A DNA stretch of 50,459 nucleotides from Prevotella sp. (GTDB lineage Bacteria > Bacteroidota > Bacteroidia > Bacteroidales > Dysgonomonadaceae). The notes beneath the pieces were generated by a model, which was not told the origin of the DNA, made no database searches, and was given only the letters and a program-made list of their open reading frames with translations. The translations under genes were made by a program, and so were the position numbers. The stretch is taken from positions 1 through 50,459 of the forward strand of contig JAITVV010000051.1 in the NCBI GenBank assembly GCA_031285625.1, given 5' to 3'. The stretch's first letter is position 1. Each line of letters begins with the position of its first letter. Below are positions 24,152 to 32,377 of this stretch, piece after piece.

Positions 24152-26488
24152 ATGCAAAAAAATTTAGTTATTGTAGAGTCTCCAGCCAAAGCCAAGACTA
24201 TAGAAAAATTTTTGGGGAAAGATTTTAAAGTAATGTCTAGTTATGGACATATCAGAGACCTGAAAAAGAAGGATTTGGGTATTGATCTGGAAAACGATTA
24301 TACACCAATATATGAAGTTCCTGCTGACAAAAAGAAAGTAGTAGATGAACTTAAAAAAGCGGCAAAGGAAGCAGAAACGGTGTGGTTGGCTTCCGATGAA
24401 GACCGTGAGGGGGAAGCCATTTCCTGGCATTTATACAAAACACTAAAGCTTGACGAAAAGAAAACTAAAAGAATCGCTTTCCATGAAATTACTAAGGACG
24501 CGATTCTTCATGCTATAGATAACCCTCGTAAAATTGATGAAAATCTGGTAGATGCGCAGCAGGCCCGACGGGTTTTAGACCGTATTGTCGGGTTCGAACT
24601 ATCGCCTGTACTCTGGCGAAAAGTAAAACCGGCTTTATCTGCTGGACGTGTACAATCTGTTGCAGTAAGGCTGATCGTAGAACGTGAGCGTGAGATACAA
24701 GCATTTAAGTCAGAGGCCTCTTATAGAGTAACAGCTATATTTATAAAAGAAGAAAATGGCGTTCGCTCCGAAATCAAAACTGAGTTGAACAAACGTTTGA
24801 AAACGAAGAAGGAAGCCTTGGAATTTCTTGAGAAGCTAAAGGAGGCAAACTTTAAGGTAGAAGATGTTGAAACCAAGCCTGTGAAAAAATCGCCGGCTGC
24901 ACCATTTACAACCTCTACACTTCAACAAGAAGCATCGCGTAAGCTTGGTTTTCCTGTTTCGATGACGATGATGGTTGCACAGAAACTATATGAGTCCGGA
25001 AAGATTACTTATATGCGTACCGACTCTGTGAACTTGTCAGGTCTGGCTATAAATACGACTAAGAACGAAATAGAAAGTGTATATGGAAAACAGTATTCCA
25101 AAGTACGCCAGTTTTCGACAAAAAGTAAAGGAGCACAGGAAGCGCATGAGGCTATCCGTCCTACATATATAAACGAACATACAGTTTCGGGTACAGCTCA
25201 GGAAAAGAAACTATATGATTTGATCTGGAAAAGAACTATTGCATCACAAATGGCTGATGCTGAATTGGAAAAGACGACCATAACAGTTGGAATCTCAAAT
25301 AACGAAGGTCTTAAATTTACGGCTGTAGGTGAGGTCATTAAATTTGATGGTTTCCTACATGTGTATCTCGAAGGAACTGATGATGAAAATGTAGATAGCG
25401 AAACAAGCCTGCTCCCTGCTGTAAAAGCTCAGGAAGCTTTGAATATGAAAGAGAGTACAGCTACCGAACGGTTTACTCAACGTCCGAGCCGCTATAGTGA
25501 GGCCGCATTGGTACGCAAACTGGAGGAACTGGGCATTGGACGTCCATCTACATATGCTCCTACTATCTCTACAATCCAGAATCGTGAGTATATAGAGAAA
25601 TCTAATATAGAAGGAACTGAACGCCGATATAATATATTGACCCTAAAGAAGGGACAAATAGCAGATACTGAGAAAACTGAAATAACAGGAACTGATAAAG
25701 GAAAACTTATACCAACTGATACAGGTATGGTCGTAAATGATTTTCTTACAGAATATTTTCCTGGTATATTGGATTATAACTTTACTGCAAATGTAGAGAA
25801 AGAGTTTGACCAGGTCGCAGAGGGTGAAGAGAACTGGACAAAACTGATTGATAAGTTTTATAAAGTCTTTCATCCAGTAGTCGAATCTGCTACAAATATG
25901 CAGACCGACCATAAGATTGGTGAACGCATCTTAGGTACAGATCCAAAGTCTGGCCGTCAGGTTTCTGTCAAGATAGGCCGTTTTGGTCCTATGGTGCAAA
26001 TCGGCACGCAAGAAGAAGAAGAGAAACCTCAGTTTGCCGGATTGCAGAAAACCCAATCAATTGCAACGATTACTCTTGATGAAGCACTTAAACTATTTGA
26101 ACTACCCCGTTCTATAGGAGAGTTTGAAGGAAAAGATGTAAGTGTAGGTGCAGGCCGCTTTGGTCCTTATATCAAACATGACGGAAAATTCATATCTTTA
26201 CCGAAAGGATATGATCCATATGGTGTGAATATTGAAGATGCAATTCCTCTGATAGAAGAGAAACGTAAAAAAGACGCGGAGAAAGTAATTAAAATTTTCA
26301 CTGAAGATGCGGATCTACAAATATTAAATGGAAGATATGGGCCTTACATTGCTTATAAAAAAGCAAACTATAAGATACCAAAAGGGACAACGCCTGAGGA
26401 GCTTAGTTTCGAAGCAGCAATGAAAATTGTAGAGGCAACAGATGCCAAGCCTGCCGCGAAGGCAAAAGGAAGATCTAAGAAAAAGTAA
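24152..26488 (+). CDS. topA: DNA topoisomerase I
   Basis: TopA is the type IA topoisomerase that relaxes negative supercoils. The 778-residue protein begins with the Toprim domain (L-V-I-V-E-S-P-A-K-A-K-T-I-E-K-F-L-G, with D-E-D-R-E-G-E-A-I-S-W-H as the acidic metal site). It continues through the gate domains with L-S-A-G-R-V-Q-S-V-A, and carries the catalytic tyrosine Y287 in K-I-T-Y-M-R-T-D-S. In place of cysteine zinc fingers, the C-terminus has repeats of the G-R-F-G-P-Y-I-K type (G-R-F-G-P-M-V-Q, G-R-F-G-P-Y-I-K, G-R-Y-G-P-Y-I-A) and a basic lysine/arginine tail, the form usual in this phylum. The next gene follows by 33 bases. Confidence 0.97.
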   Translation: MQKNLVIVESPAKAKTIEKFLGKDFKVMSSYGHIRDLKKKDLGIDLENDYTPIYEVPADKKKVVDELKKAAKEAETVWLASDEDREGEAISWHLYKTLKLDEKKTKRIAFHEITKDAILHAIDNPRKIDENLVDAQQARRVLDRIVGFELSPVLWRKVKPALSAGRVQSVAVRLIVEREREIQAFKSEASYRVTAIFIKEENGVRSEIKTELNKRLKTKKEALEFLEKLKEANFKVEDVETKPVKKSPAAPFTTSTLQQEASRKLGFPVSMTMMVAQKLYESGKITYMRTDSVNLSGLAINTTKNEIESVYGKQYSKVRQFSTKSKGAQEAHEAIRPTYINEHTVSGTAQEKKLYDLIWKRTIASQMADAELEKTTITVGISNNEGLKFTAVGEVIKFDGFLHVYLEGTDDENVDSETSLLPAVKAQEALNMKESTATERFTQRPSRYSEAALVRKLEELGIGRPSTYAPTISTIQNREYIEKSNIEGTERRYNILTLKKGQIADTEKTEITGTDKGKLIPTDTGMVVNDFLTEYFPGILDYNFTANVEKEFDQVAEGEENWTKLIDKFYKVFHPVVESATNMQTDHKIGERILGTDPKSGRQVSVKIGRFGPMVQIGTQEEEEKPQFAGLQKTQSIATITLDEALKLFELPRSIGEFEGKDVSVGAGRFGPYIKHDGKFISLPKGYDPYGVNIEDAIPLIEEKRKKDAEKVIKIFTEDADLQILNGRYGPYIAYKKANYKIPKGTTPEELSFEAAMKIVEATDAKPAAKAKGRSKKK

Positions 26489-26521
26489 ACTCTTTTTCTT
26501 AAAAAACTTATATCCAACTGA

Positions 26522-27901
26522 ATGAATACAATTTTGAGAAAAATATTCGGATATAGAGGGCTTAAAATAATAGTTCCTTTGTTAGATCTCATTATAATAT
26601 ATATGACATATATGTTAGCGTTTTATATATTAAAAGATGATCTGGATAATTTTACTATAAATTATAATGCATTTTGGGCTACCTTGCCTTTTATTATTAT
26701 AGCATATCTCGTATTAAGCCATATATTTGAGCTGGATAAGCCTAAGGATTTTTCTTTCTTTGGTATTGGTTATACAGTTTCTCTGGCAATTATATCTTTA
26801 TTGTTCTGTACGATGGCAATTAGTTTCCTTGTCAGAGAGTTTGCCTTTCCCAGAAGTATTTTACTTATTGCTTCGGCTGCTCAGATTGTAGGGGTTACAC
26901 TCTGGCATTTATTTGCTAATCGAATGTTCTTTCGTTTGCATAAAGGGCGGTCAGTCCTAGTTATCGGATATGAAAAATCACAGCCCCTCGCCTATAAATT
27001 ATTAGAGTCGAAAGGTATGTGGTCTAATCTAAAACATGTCTGTTCCCCTGATCATCCAAATGTGTATAACTATATAAATGAATGTGATGTGACATTCCTT
27101 ACAGAGGATATTACAGAAGATCAGAAGCAGACTCTGGTTCTTTATTGTATAGAAGGTAACAGGACAGTATTATATCAGCCTAAAAATTCAGAGATATTAC
27201 AATTTAATGCAAATTTTCTTCAGATTGATGATTCTCCGGTTCTTGATGTCAGGGAATTAGGTTTGGGGCAAAGTAATGAATTTTTAAAGCGTGTTACTGA
27301 TGTTATATTAGGCAGTTTGGCTTTAATTATCTTTGCCATTCCTCTTGTTATTGTTTATTTGATGCTGAAAATTGGTGGAGGATCAGCTTTTTATGTTCAG
27401 GAACGGATCACACGTGATAATAGGATATTTAAGATATATAAATTCAGGACAATGGTAGAAAATGCTGAAGCTATGTCTGGTCCTGTTCTAGCTCAGGAGA
27501 CTGATAAAAGAATAACAAAATTGGGACACATTCTTCGTGCAACCCGCCTGGATGAAATACCACAGATATATAATATTCTGGTAGGAGATATGAGCATTGT
27601 TGGACCCCGCCCTGAACGTCCGTTTTTTGTCGGACAGTTTTGTGAAGAGATGCCCGAATATAATTTGAGGCATAGAGTAAAAGCGGGTTTGACTGGTTTA
27701 GCTCAGGTACAGGGCAAATATAATACATCAGTAAGAGATAAACTGAAATATGACCTTTTGTATATTAATGGTTATTCATATGCTCTTGATATCAAACTTA
27801 TCATGCAGACTTTGAATATATTGTTAAGAAAGAGTAGTACAGAGGGGGTTAAAACTGTAACAGAACTAGAGAAAGAAGTCGAGGACTTAACCCGACGATA
27901 A
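26522..27901 (+). CDS. Polyprenyl-phosphate glycosyl-1-phosphate transferase (exopolysaccharide initiation)
   Basis: The 459-residue protein has four to five N-terminal membrane helices (about residues 15-135), then a soluble linker and a fifth helix followed by the bacterial sugar-transferase domain. Diagnostic motifs are D-V-I-L-G-S-L-A-L-I, Y-K-F-R-T-M-V, the R-L-D-E-I-P-Q-I-Y-N segment, G-D-M-S-I-V-G-P-R-P-E-R-P and G-L-T-G-L-A-Q-V-Q-G-K-Y. Enzymes of this family transfer a sugar-1-phosphate to undecaprenyl phosphate in the inner membrane, the first step of capsule or exopolysaccharide units. The sugar is not predictable. It begins the gene run that ends with era; no other capsule gene is next to it, though a flippase and a glycosyltransferase lie at 44059-46388. 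Confidence 0.92.
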   Translation: MNTILRKIFGYRGLKIIVPLLDLIIIYMTYMLAFYILKDDLDNFTINYNAFWATLPFIIIAYLVLSHIFELDKPKDFSFFGIGYTVSLAIISLLFCTMAISFLVREFAFPRSILLIASAAQIVGVTLWHLFANRMFFRLHKGRSVLVIGYEKSQPLAYKLLESKGMWSNLKHVCSPDHPNVYNYINECDVTFLTEDITEDQKQTLVLYCIEGNRTVLYQPKNSEILQFNANFLQIDDSPVLDVRELGLGQSNEFLKRVTDVILGSLALIIFAIPLVIVYLMLKIGGGSAFYVQERITRDNRIFKIYKFRTMVENAEAMSGPVLAQETDKRITKLGHILRATRLDEIPQIYNILVGDMSIVGPRPERPFFVGQFCEEMPEYNLRHRVKAGLTGLAQVQGKYNTSVRDKLKYDLLYINGYSYALDIKLIMQTLNILLRKSSTEGVKTVTELEKEVEDLTRR

Positions 27902-27912
27902 AAATATACGAT

Positions 27913-28461
27913 ATGATTGATTTTCAGAGTTTGATAACAAATCGTCGTAGTATTCGCAAATTCACAGATGAGCCGCTAAAGCCGGAACAAGTAGAGCTAA
28001 TACTTAAAGCAGCCTTGAAGTCTCCTTCTTCGAAGAGTAAAAATCCATGGCAATTTCTATTAGTAGAGGATAAAGGGATGCTTGAAAAATTATCTCTTTG
28101 CAAGGCGTCTGCCAGTAAACCGATTGCAGGTTGCGCTTTGGCTATAGTTGTTGTAGCTGACCCATTAACTAGTGATGTTTGGATTGAAGATGCATCGATT
28201 GCCTCTATTATGGTGCAATTGCAGGCGGAAGATTTGGGGCTTGGTAGCTGTTGGATTCAGGTGCGTGAGCGTTTTACAGAAGAGGGAATCCCATCAGGCG
28301 AATATATACGTGAATTATTGGATATTCCTATGCAATTGCAGGTTTTGTCTGTGATCGTACTTGGTAATAAGGCCCAGGAGCGTCCTCCTTTTGATGAAGA
28401 TAAGCTACAATGGGAGAAAATACATATTGAAAAGTTCAATTTGGATCAATTAAGTGAATAA
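27913..28461 (+). CDS. Nitroreductase-family flavoprotein
   Basis: A 182-residue FMN-dependent nitroreductase-like protein. It opens with the FMN-binding I-T-N-R-R-S-I-R-K-F-T-D-E-P, continues with A-L-K-S-P-S-S-K-S-K-N-P-W-Q-F, and has the central E-D-A-S-I-A-S-I-M-V-Q-L-Q-A-E-D-L-G-L-G-S-C-W. Members reduce nitro compounds, quinones or flavins with NAD(P)H; the physiological substrate is unknown. It is in the operon, 11 bases after the glycosyl-phosphotransferase and one base before the next gene. Confidence 0.9.
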   Translation: MIDFQSLITNRRSIRKFTDEPLKPEQVELILKAALKSPSSKSKNPWQFLLVEDKGMLEKLSLCKASASKPIAGCALAIVVVADPLTSDVWIEDASIASIMVQLQAEDLGLGSCWIQVRERFTEEGIPSGEYIRELLDIPMQLQVLSVIVLGNKAQERPPFDEDKLQWEKIHIEKFNLDQLSE

Positions 28462-28462
28462 T

Positions 28463-28795
28463 ATGGCAGCTAGTAAGTCAAACGATCGTTTATCATATGG
28501 TATAACGATCCTAATTTTTGGAATTCTATTTCTACTGGATAAGACCGGGGTTTTATATAATATACCTTACGGAGAAAAACTGATCAGTGTTGGTTCATTC
28601 CTGTTAATAGCTGGGATCGTATTCCTTTGCACTCAGCCTAAGAAAATACTAGGATGGATCTTTTTAGGAGTGGGAGTACTCTTGAATGCTGATACATTCT
28701 TTGGCTGGATGAGTAGCTATTCTAACCTGATTGTTCCCGGACTATTGATTATAGCGGGGGTTGCATTAGTGCTGACAGCTAAAAAGAAAGACTAG
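28463..28795 (+). CDS. Small integral membrane protein (LiaF/DUF-type, four helices)
   Basis: About 110 residues with four hydrophobic stretches: Y-G-I-T-I-L-I-F-G-I-L-F-L, V-G-S-F-L-L-I-A-G-I-V-F, I-F-L-G-V-G-V-L-L, and L-I-V-P-G-L-L-I-I-A-G-V-A-L-V-L. They are punctuated by short loops, and the protein ends in a basic T-A-K-K-K-D tail. The pattern is that of small putative membrane-anchored DUF proteins of Bacteroidetes; I do not assign a function. I chose the ATG at 28463, one base after the preceding stop, rather than the GTG at 28454 that overlaps it. The gene follows the nitroreductase without space, so it is co-translated with it. Confidence 0.8.
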   Translation: MAASKSNDRLSYGITILIFGILFLLDKTGVLYNIPYGEKLISVGSFLLIAGIVFLCTQPKKILGWIFLGVGVLLNADTFFGWMSSYSNLIVPGLLIIAGVALVLTAKKKD

Positions 28796-28800
28796 AAGGC

Positions 28801-29571
28801 ATGAAGGTTGTTTTAATAGGAGCAGGTAATGTTGCTACACATTTGGCAACTGAATTATATCAGAAATCTTTTGATATAATTCAGGTTTATAGCCGGACTA
28901 TTGAATCTGCATCTGCTTTGGCCAAAGCGGTTCATGCTGTTCCTGTTACAGAAATATCAGCAATCATAAATGATGCTGATTTATATATCTTTTCGCTCAA
29001 GGATTCAGTTTTGGAAGAATTGATCTCTCAAGTGCCGGAGAACAAAGGTCTGTGGTTGCATACTGCCGGTAGTATGCCTATTGATATATTTAGCAAATAC
29101 ACATCTCATTATGGAGTGATATACCCATTTCAGACATTTAGTAAAAACAGAGATGTAAATTGGTCTGATATCCCTCTATTTATTGAGGCATCAGAACATA
29201 ATACCCTTATTCAATTAGAAGGGATTGCCAAACAGTTATCCGGTAAAGTATTGGAGTTATCTACAGATAAGAGGAAATACTTGCATTTGACCGGAGTATT
29301 TGCCTGCAATTTTACGAATCATATGTATGCATTGGCAGAACAGATTCTAAAAAAGATTGATTTGCCGTTTGAGGTTGCTCTTCCTCTTATTGACGAAACG
29401 GCGGCAAAGGTACATTCCTTAAGTCCTAAAGTTGCGCAGACAGGACCTGCTGTGCGTTATGATGAGAATGTGATAAATAAACACTTGTCCCTTATCGATA
29501 GTAAACAAGTAAAAGAAATATATAAACTGATCAGTGATGATATTCACCGTATTAGTGATGACGAAATATAA
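28801..29571 (+). CDS. Rossmann-fold NAD(P)-binding protein with DUF2520 domain
   Basis: A 256-residue protein of the F420/NADP oxidoreductase-like group. The N-terminal Rossmann fold shows V-V-L-I-G-A-G-N-V-A-T-H-L-A and Y-S-R-T, and a middle strand D-L-Y-I-F-S-L-K-D precedes L-W-L-H-T-A-G-S-M-P. The C-terminal half carries the DUF2520 signatures Y-P-F-Q-T-F-S and H-L-T-G-V-F-A-C-N-F-T-N-H-M. Its relatives have no established reaction but share the fold of pyrroline-5-carboxylate reductase. In many Bacteroidales it lies directly before the KdsC-like HAD gene, as here (2 bases apart). Confidence 0.88.
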   Translation: MKVVLIGAGNVATHLATELYQKSFDIIQVYSRTIESASALAKAVHAVPVTEISAIINDADLYIFSLKDSVLEELISQVPENKGLWLHTAGSMPIDIFSKYTSHYGVIYPFQTFSKNRDVNWSDIPLFIEASEHNTLIQLEGIAKQLSGKVLELSTDKRKYLHLTGVFACNFTNHMYALAEQILKKIDLPFEVALPLIDETAAKVHSLSPKVAQTGPAVRYDENVINKHLSLIDSKQVKEIYKLISDDIHRISDDEI

Positions 29572-29573
29572 TT

Positions 29574-30107
29574 ATGAGTACTATAAATTACGATTTGAGT
29601 AAAATTAAATCATTTATTTTTGATGTTGACGGTGTTTTATCTCCGGATTCAATACCTTTATCACCGGATGGAGCACCTATCCGTATGGTCAACATAAAAG
29701 ACGGTTATGCAATTAATCTTGCTGTACAGAATGGATATGGTGTTGCCATAATAACAGGTGCAGATACGGAAAATATACGTCTTCGTTTCTCTCGTCTTGG
29801 AGTAAAAGATATTTACCTGAAGTCTAAACCTAAGATGAAAGATTTACATGATTATATGGAAAGAACAGGATATAGCCCCGAAGAAATAATGTATGCCGGA
29901 GATGATCTTCCTGATTATCAGGTGATGAAAGCTGTTGGTCTGTCTGTAGCCCCTGCAAATGCTGTTGCTGAGATCAGAGGTGTTGCGAAATACATATCTC
30001 ATCGTAATGGTGGTGATGGAGTTGCTCGTGATGTCATAGAGCAGGTAATGAAAGCACAAGGTAAGTGGATGAATGATGAGGTATTAAATTCCACTTCTGT
30101 TTTTTAA
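29574..30107 (+). CDS. kdsC: HAD-family phosphatase of the KdsC type
   Basis: KdsC removes the phosphate from 3-deoxy-D-manno-octulosonate 8-phosphate, making Kdo for lipid A core synthesis. The 177 residues match this small cap-less HAD subgroup: F-D-V-D-G-V-L-S-P at the nucleophile, the I-I-T-G-A motif II, the lysine in Y-L-K-S-K-P-K-M-K, and the metal-binding Y-A-G-D-D-L-P-D. The C-terminal N-G-G-D-G-V-A-R-D follows. The usual I-I-T-G-R is I-I-T-G-A here, which leaves the substrate assignment a little less certain. The neighbouring order DUF2520-kdsC-era is compact. Confidence 0.82.
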   Translation: MSTINYDLSKIKSFIFDVDGVLSPDSIPLSPDGAPIRMVNIKDGYAINLAVQNGYGVAIITGADTENIRLRFSRLGVKDIYLKSKPKMKDLHDYMERTGYSPEEIMYAGDDLPDYQVMKAVGLSVAPANAVAEIRGVAKYISHRNGGDGVARDVIEQVMKAQGKWMNDEVLNSTSVF

Positions 30108-30120
30108 AAATATAAAGAAA

Positions 30121-31002
30121 ATGCATAAATCAGGATTTGTAAATATAGTAGGAAACCCGAATGTAGGTAAATCAACTTTGATGAACCTATTAGTGGGGCA
30201 GAAGGTGTCTATTATTACTTCTAAGGCACAGACTACACGCCATCGCATATTAGGAATTGTTAATACCGAAGATTATCAGATAGTGTATTCCGATACACCG
30301 GGAGTACTTCGTCCTAACTATAAATTGCAAGAGTCAATGCTGAACTTTTCAGAATCTGCATTAAGTGATGCCGATGTGTTATTATATATGACTGATGTAA
30401 TTGAAAAAACTGATAAAAATGAAGATTTCCTGAAAAAAGTACAGCGTGTAGATGTTCCTGTTTTGCTTTTAATCAATAAAATAGATCAGAGCAATCAGAA
30501 GGAACTTGAAACGATGGTGGCTCAGTGGAAAGAGTTACTACCCAAGGCCGAAATATATCCAATATCTGCACTTAATAAGTTCAATGTAGATGTAGTAAAA
30601 AAACGTATTCTGGATTTAATTCCTGAATCACCTCCTTACTTCGAAAAAGATGCATTGACAGATCGTCCTGCCCGCTTCTTTGTGACAGAAATAATACGGG
30701 AAAAAATACTTCTCTATTATCAGAAGGAGATTCCATATGCAGTTGAAGTTATTGTCGAAGAATTTAAGGATGAGAAGGATATTATAAACATTAGAGCTCT
30801 TATTGTTGCAGAACGGGATACACAGAAGGGGATAATCATTGGACATAAAGGTGCGGCTTTGAAGAAGATGGCAACTATGGCCCGTAAAGATATTGAACGC
30901 TTTTTCGATAAAAAGATATTCCTTGAGATATATGTTAAGGTAGAAAAAGACTGGCGAAGCAGGGATAACCTACTCCGCCAATATGGATATCGTTTAGATT
31001 GA
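30121..31002 (+). CDS. era: GTPase Era
   Basis: Era is the essential GTPase that binds the 3' end of 16S rRNA and helps 30S ribosome maturation. The 293-residue protein has G1 G-N-P-N-V-G-K-S at residues 11-18, the G2 threonines in Q-T-T-R-H-R-I-L-G, G3 D-T-P-G-V and G4 N-K-I-D. The C-terminal type II KH domain follows, with I-I-G-H-K-G-A-A-L-K-K-M and K-I-F-L-E-I-Y-V-K-V. It ends the plus-strand run and meets aroA convergently, the two stop codons being only 8 bases apart. Confidence 0.97.
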   Translation: MHKSGFVNIVGNPNVGKSTLMNLLVGQKVSIITSKAQTTRHRILGIVNTEDYQIVYSDTPGVLRPNYKLQESMLNFSESALSDADVLLYMTDVIEKTDKNEDFLKKVQRVDVPVLLLINKIDQSNQKELETMVAQWKELLPKAEIYPISALNKFNVDVVKKRILDLIPESPPYFEKDALTDRPARFFVTEIIREKILLYYQKEIPYAVEVIVEEFKDEKDIINIRALIVAERDTQKGIIIGHKGAALKKMATMARKDIERFFDKKIFLEIYVKVEKDWRSRDNLLRQYGYRLD

Positions 31003-31010
31003 GGTTATCC

Positions 31011-32240
31011 TTATTCTTCAACAGTGAATCCAACATGCTTTAAATCATTCCAATAACGCGGATATGATTTTGTAACAACATTCGGATGCGCTATATTGAT
31101 ATGACCTAATTTGATTGCTGCCGGAGCGAATGCCATTGCCATACGGTGATCTTCGTAAGTTCTTATTACAGCGTCGGCTTCCGGTTCGCATTTTTCACCA
31201 TTCCATTCCAGAATACTATTTTCACTATCATAAATAAGATAACCTAGCTTTTTCATTTCAGCTTTTAATGCCTCTATTCTGTCTGTTTCTTTTATCTTGA
31301 GGCTTTGCAGGCCTGTAAACATAAACGGAATATTCATCATACAACATGTAACTACAAATGTTTGAGCCAGATCAGGCTCATTTACAAAGTTGTGAAACAT
31401 CTTTTTTGTTACCTTATTGGTCTTTTTCAGTACTACGCTCTCGTCAGTGTATTCAGTTGAAATACCAAGATCTGCAAATAACTCTGCAACTTTGGAATCT
31501 CCCTGCATACTATTCTTAAATAATCCTTTCAACTCGATGTGCGCATCATCAGCCAATGCCGCCATTTCATACCAATAAGAAGCTGCAGACCAGTCTGATT
31601 CAACTACATAGTGAGTCGGTTTATATTCTTCAGGATATATTTTTATGGTTTTGTCATCCCAATGGGTTTTGACTCCAAACTGTGCCATCATACCCAATGT
31701 AAGTTTAATGTATGGGATTGATACTATATTTCCCTCCAGATGAATAGTAAGCCCCTTACTCATCATTGGAGCTATCATCAACAGTGCTGAAATAAATTGC
31801 GAACTGACGTCTCCCGACAGATAGATTTCGCCACCATCGAGGGCAGTTCCTTTTATTTTTAGCGGAGGATAGCCTATATTGCCAAGATATGTAATACGGG
31901 CTCCTAGTGATGTTAATGCCTCTACAAGAATGTTGATAGGACGTTCCTGCATGCGTTCTGTTCCTGTAATTATCCACTCTCCTGGGGTTATTGCAAGTAG
32001 AGCTGTAAGAAAGCGCATTGATGTACCTGCTGCTTTTACATCTATTAGATTATTCCCGATACTGCCTGATTTGAATGCGTCAATCATGACATTGGTATCA
32101 TCACAATCAGATAAATTTTCCAAGGTAGATGTGTTCATGCTCAAGGCATTTAAGATAAGAGCCCTGTTACTGATACTCTTGGATGAAGGCAGGAATATAG
32201 TTGAATTTATGGCTTTGGGAGCCATGATTTTATATTGCAT
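31011..32240 (-). CDS. aroA: 3-phosphoshikimate 1-carboxyvinyltransferase (EPSP synthase)
   Basis: AroA transfers the enolpyruvyl group from PEP to shikimate 3-phosphate in the shikimate pathway. The 409 residues are the short form common in Bacteroidetes. Landmarks are L-P-S-S-K-S-I-S-N-R-A-L-I-L near residue 18, A-G-T-S-M-R-F-L-T-A-L-L, Q-E-R-P-I, S-S-Q-F-I-S-A-L-L and S-D-W-S-A-A-S-Y-W-Y. The catalytic-region E-T-D-R-I-E-A-L and D-H-R-M-A-M-A-F are at the end. It uses PEP as a substrate and lies downstream of the PEP carboxylase gene on the same strand, although 137 bases separate them. Confidence 0.95.
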   Translation of the reverse strand: MQYKIMAPKAINSTIFLPSSKSISNRALILNALSMNTSTLENLSDCDDTNVMIDAFKSGSIGNNLIDVKAAGTSMRFLTALLAITPGEWIITGTERMQERPINILVEALTSLGARITYLGNIGYPPLKIKGTALDGGEIYLSGDVSSQFISALLMIAPMMSKGLTIHLEGNIVSIPYIKLTLGMMAQFGVKTHWDDKTIKIYPEEYKPTHYVVESDWSAASYWYEMAALADDAHIELKGLFKNSMQGDSKVAELFADLGISTEYTDESVVLKKTNKVTKKMFHNFVNEPDLAQTFVVTCCMMNIPFMFTGLQSLKIKETDRIEALKAEMKKLGYLIYDSENSILEWNGEKCEPEADAVIRTYEDHRMAMAFAPAAIKLGHINIAHPNVVTKSYPRYWNDLKHVGFTVEE

Positions 32241-32274
32241 GATATTATTTTTTAGCTGGACTAAATTAGATTAA

Positions 32275-32351
32275 AAACTCATAAAAATCAAAGCATTAAA
32301 CATAGATTAAGTATTTTCTACGAATTAAAATATTTCGACTTTTATGAGTTT
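32275..32351. repeat. Wide 12-base inverted repeat between ppc and aroA
   Basis: AAACTCATAAAA at 32275-32286 is the exact reverse complement of TTTTATGAGTTT at 32340-32351, with a 53-base loop of AT-rich sequence. It fills most of the 137-base gap. A loop this long makes it a poor terminator; it may be an mRNA fold or an insertion remnant. Confidence 0.5.
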
Positions 32352-32377
32352 CTCAACTTATCGTTTTATTGTTGTTA

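Noticed and set aside
28454-28462. GTG start of the small membrane protein overlapping the nitroreductase gene
   Set aside because: The ATG at 28463 lies directly after the preceding stop codon and is the more usual start; the GTG adds only three residues.
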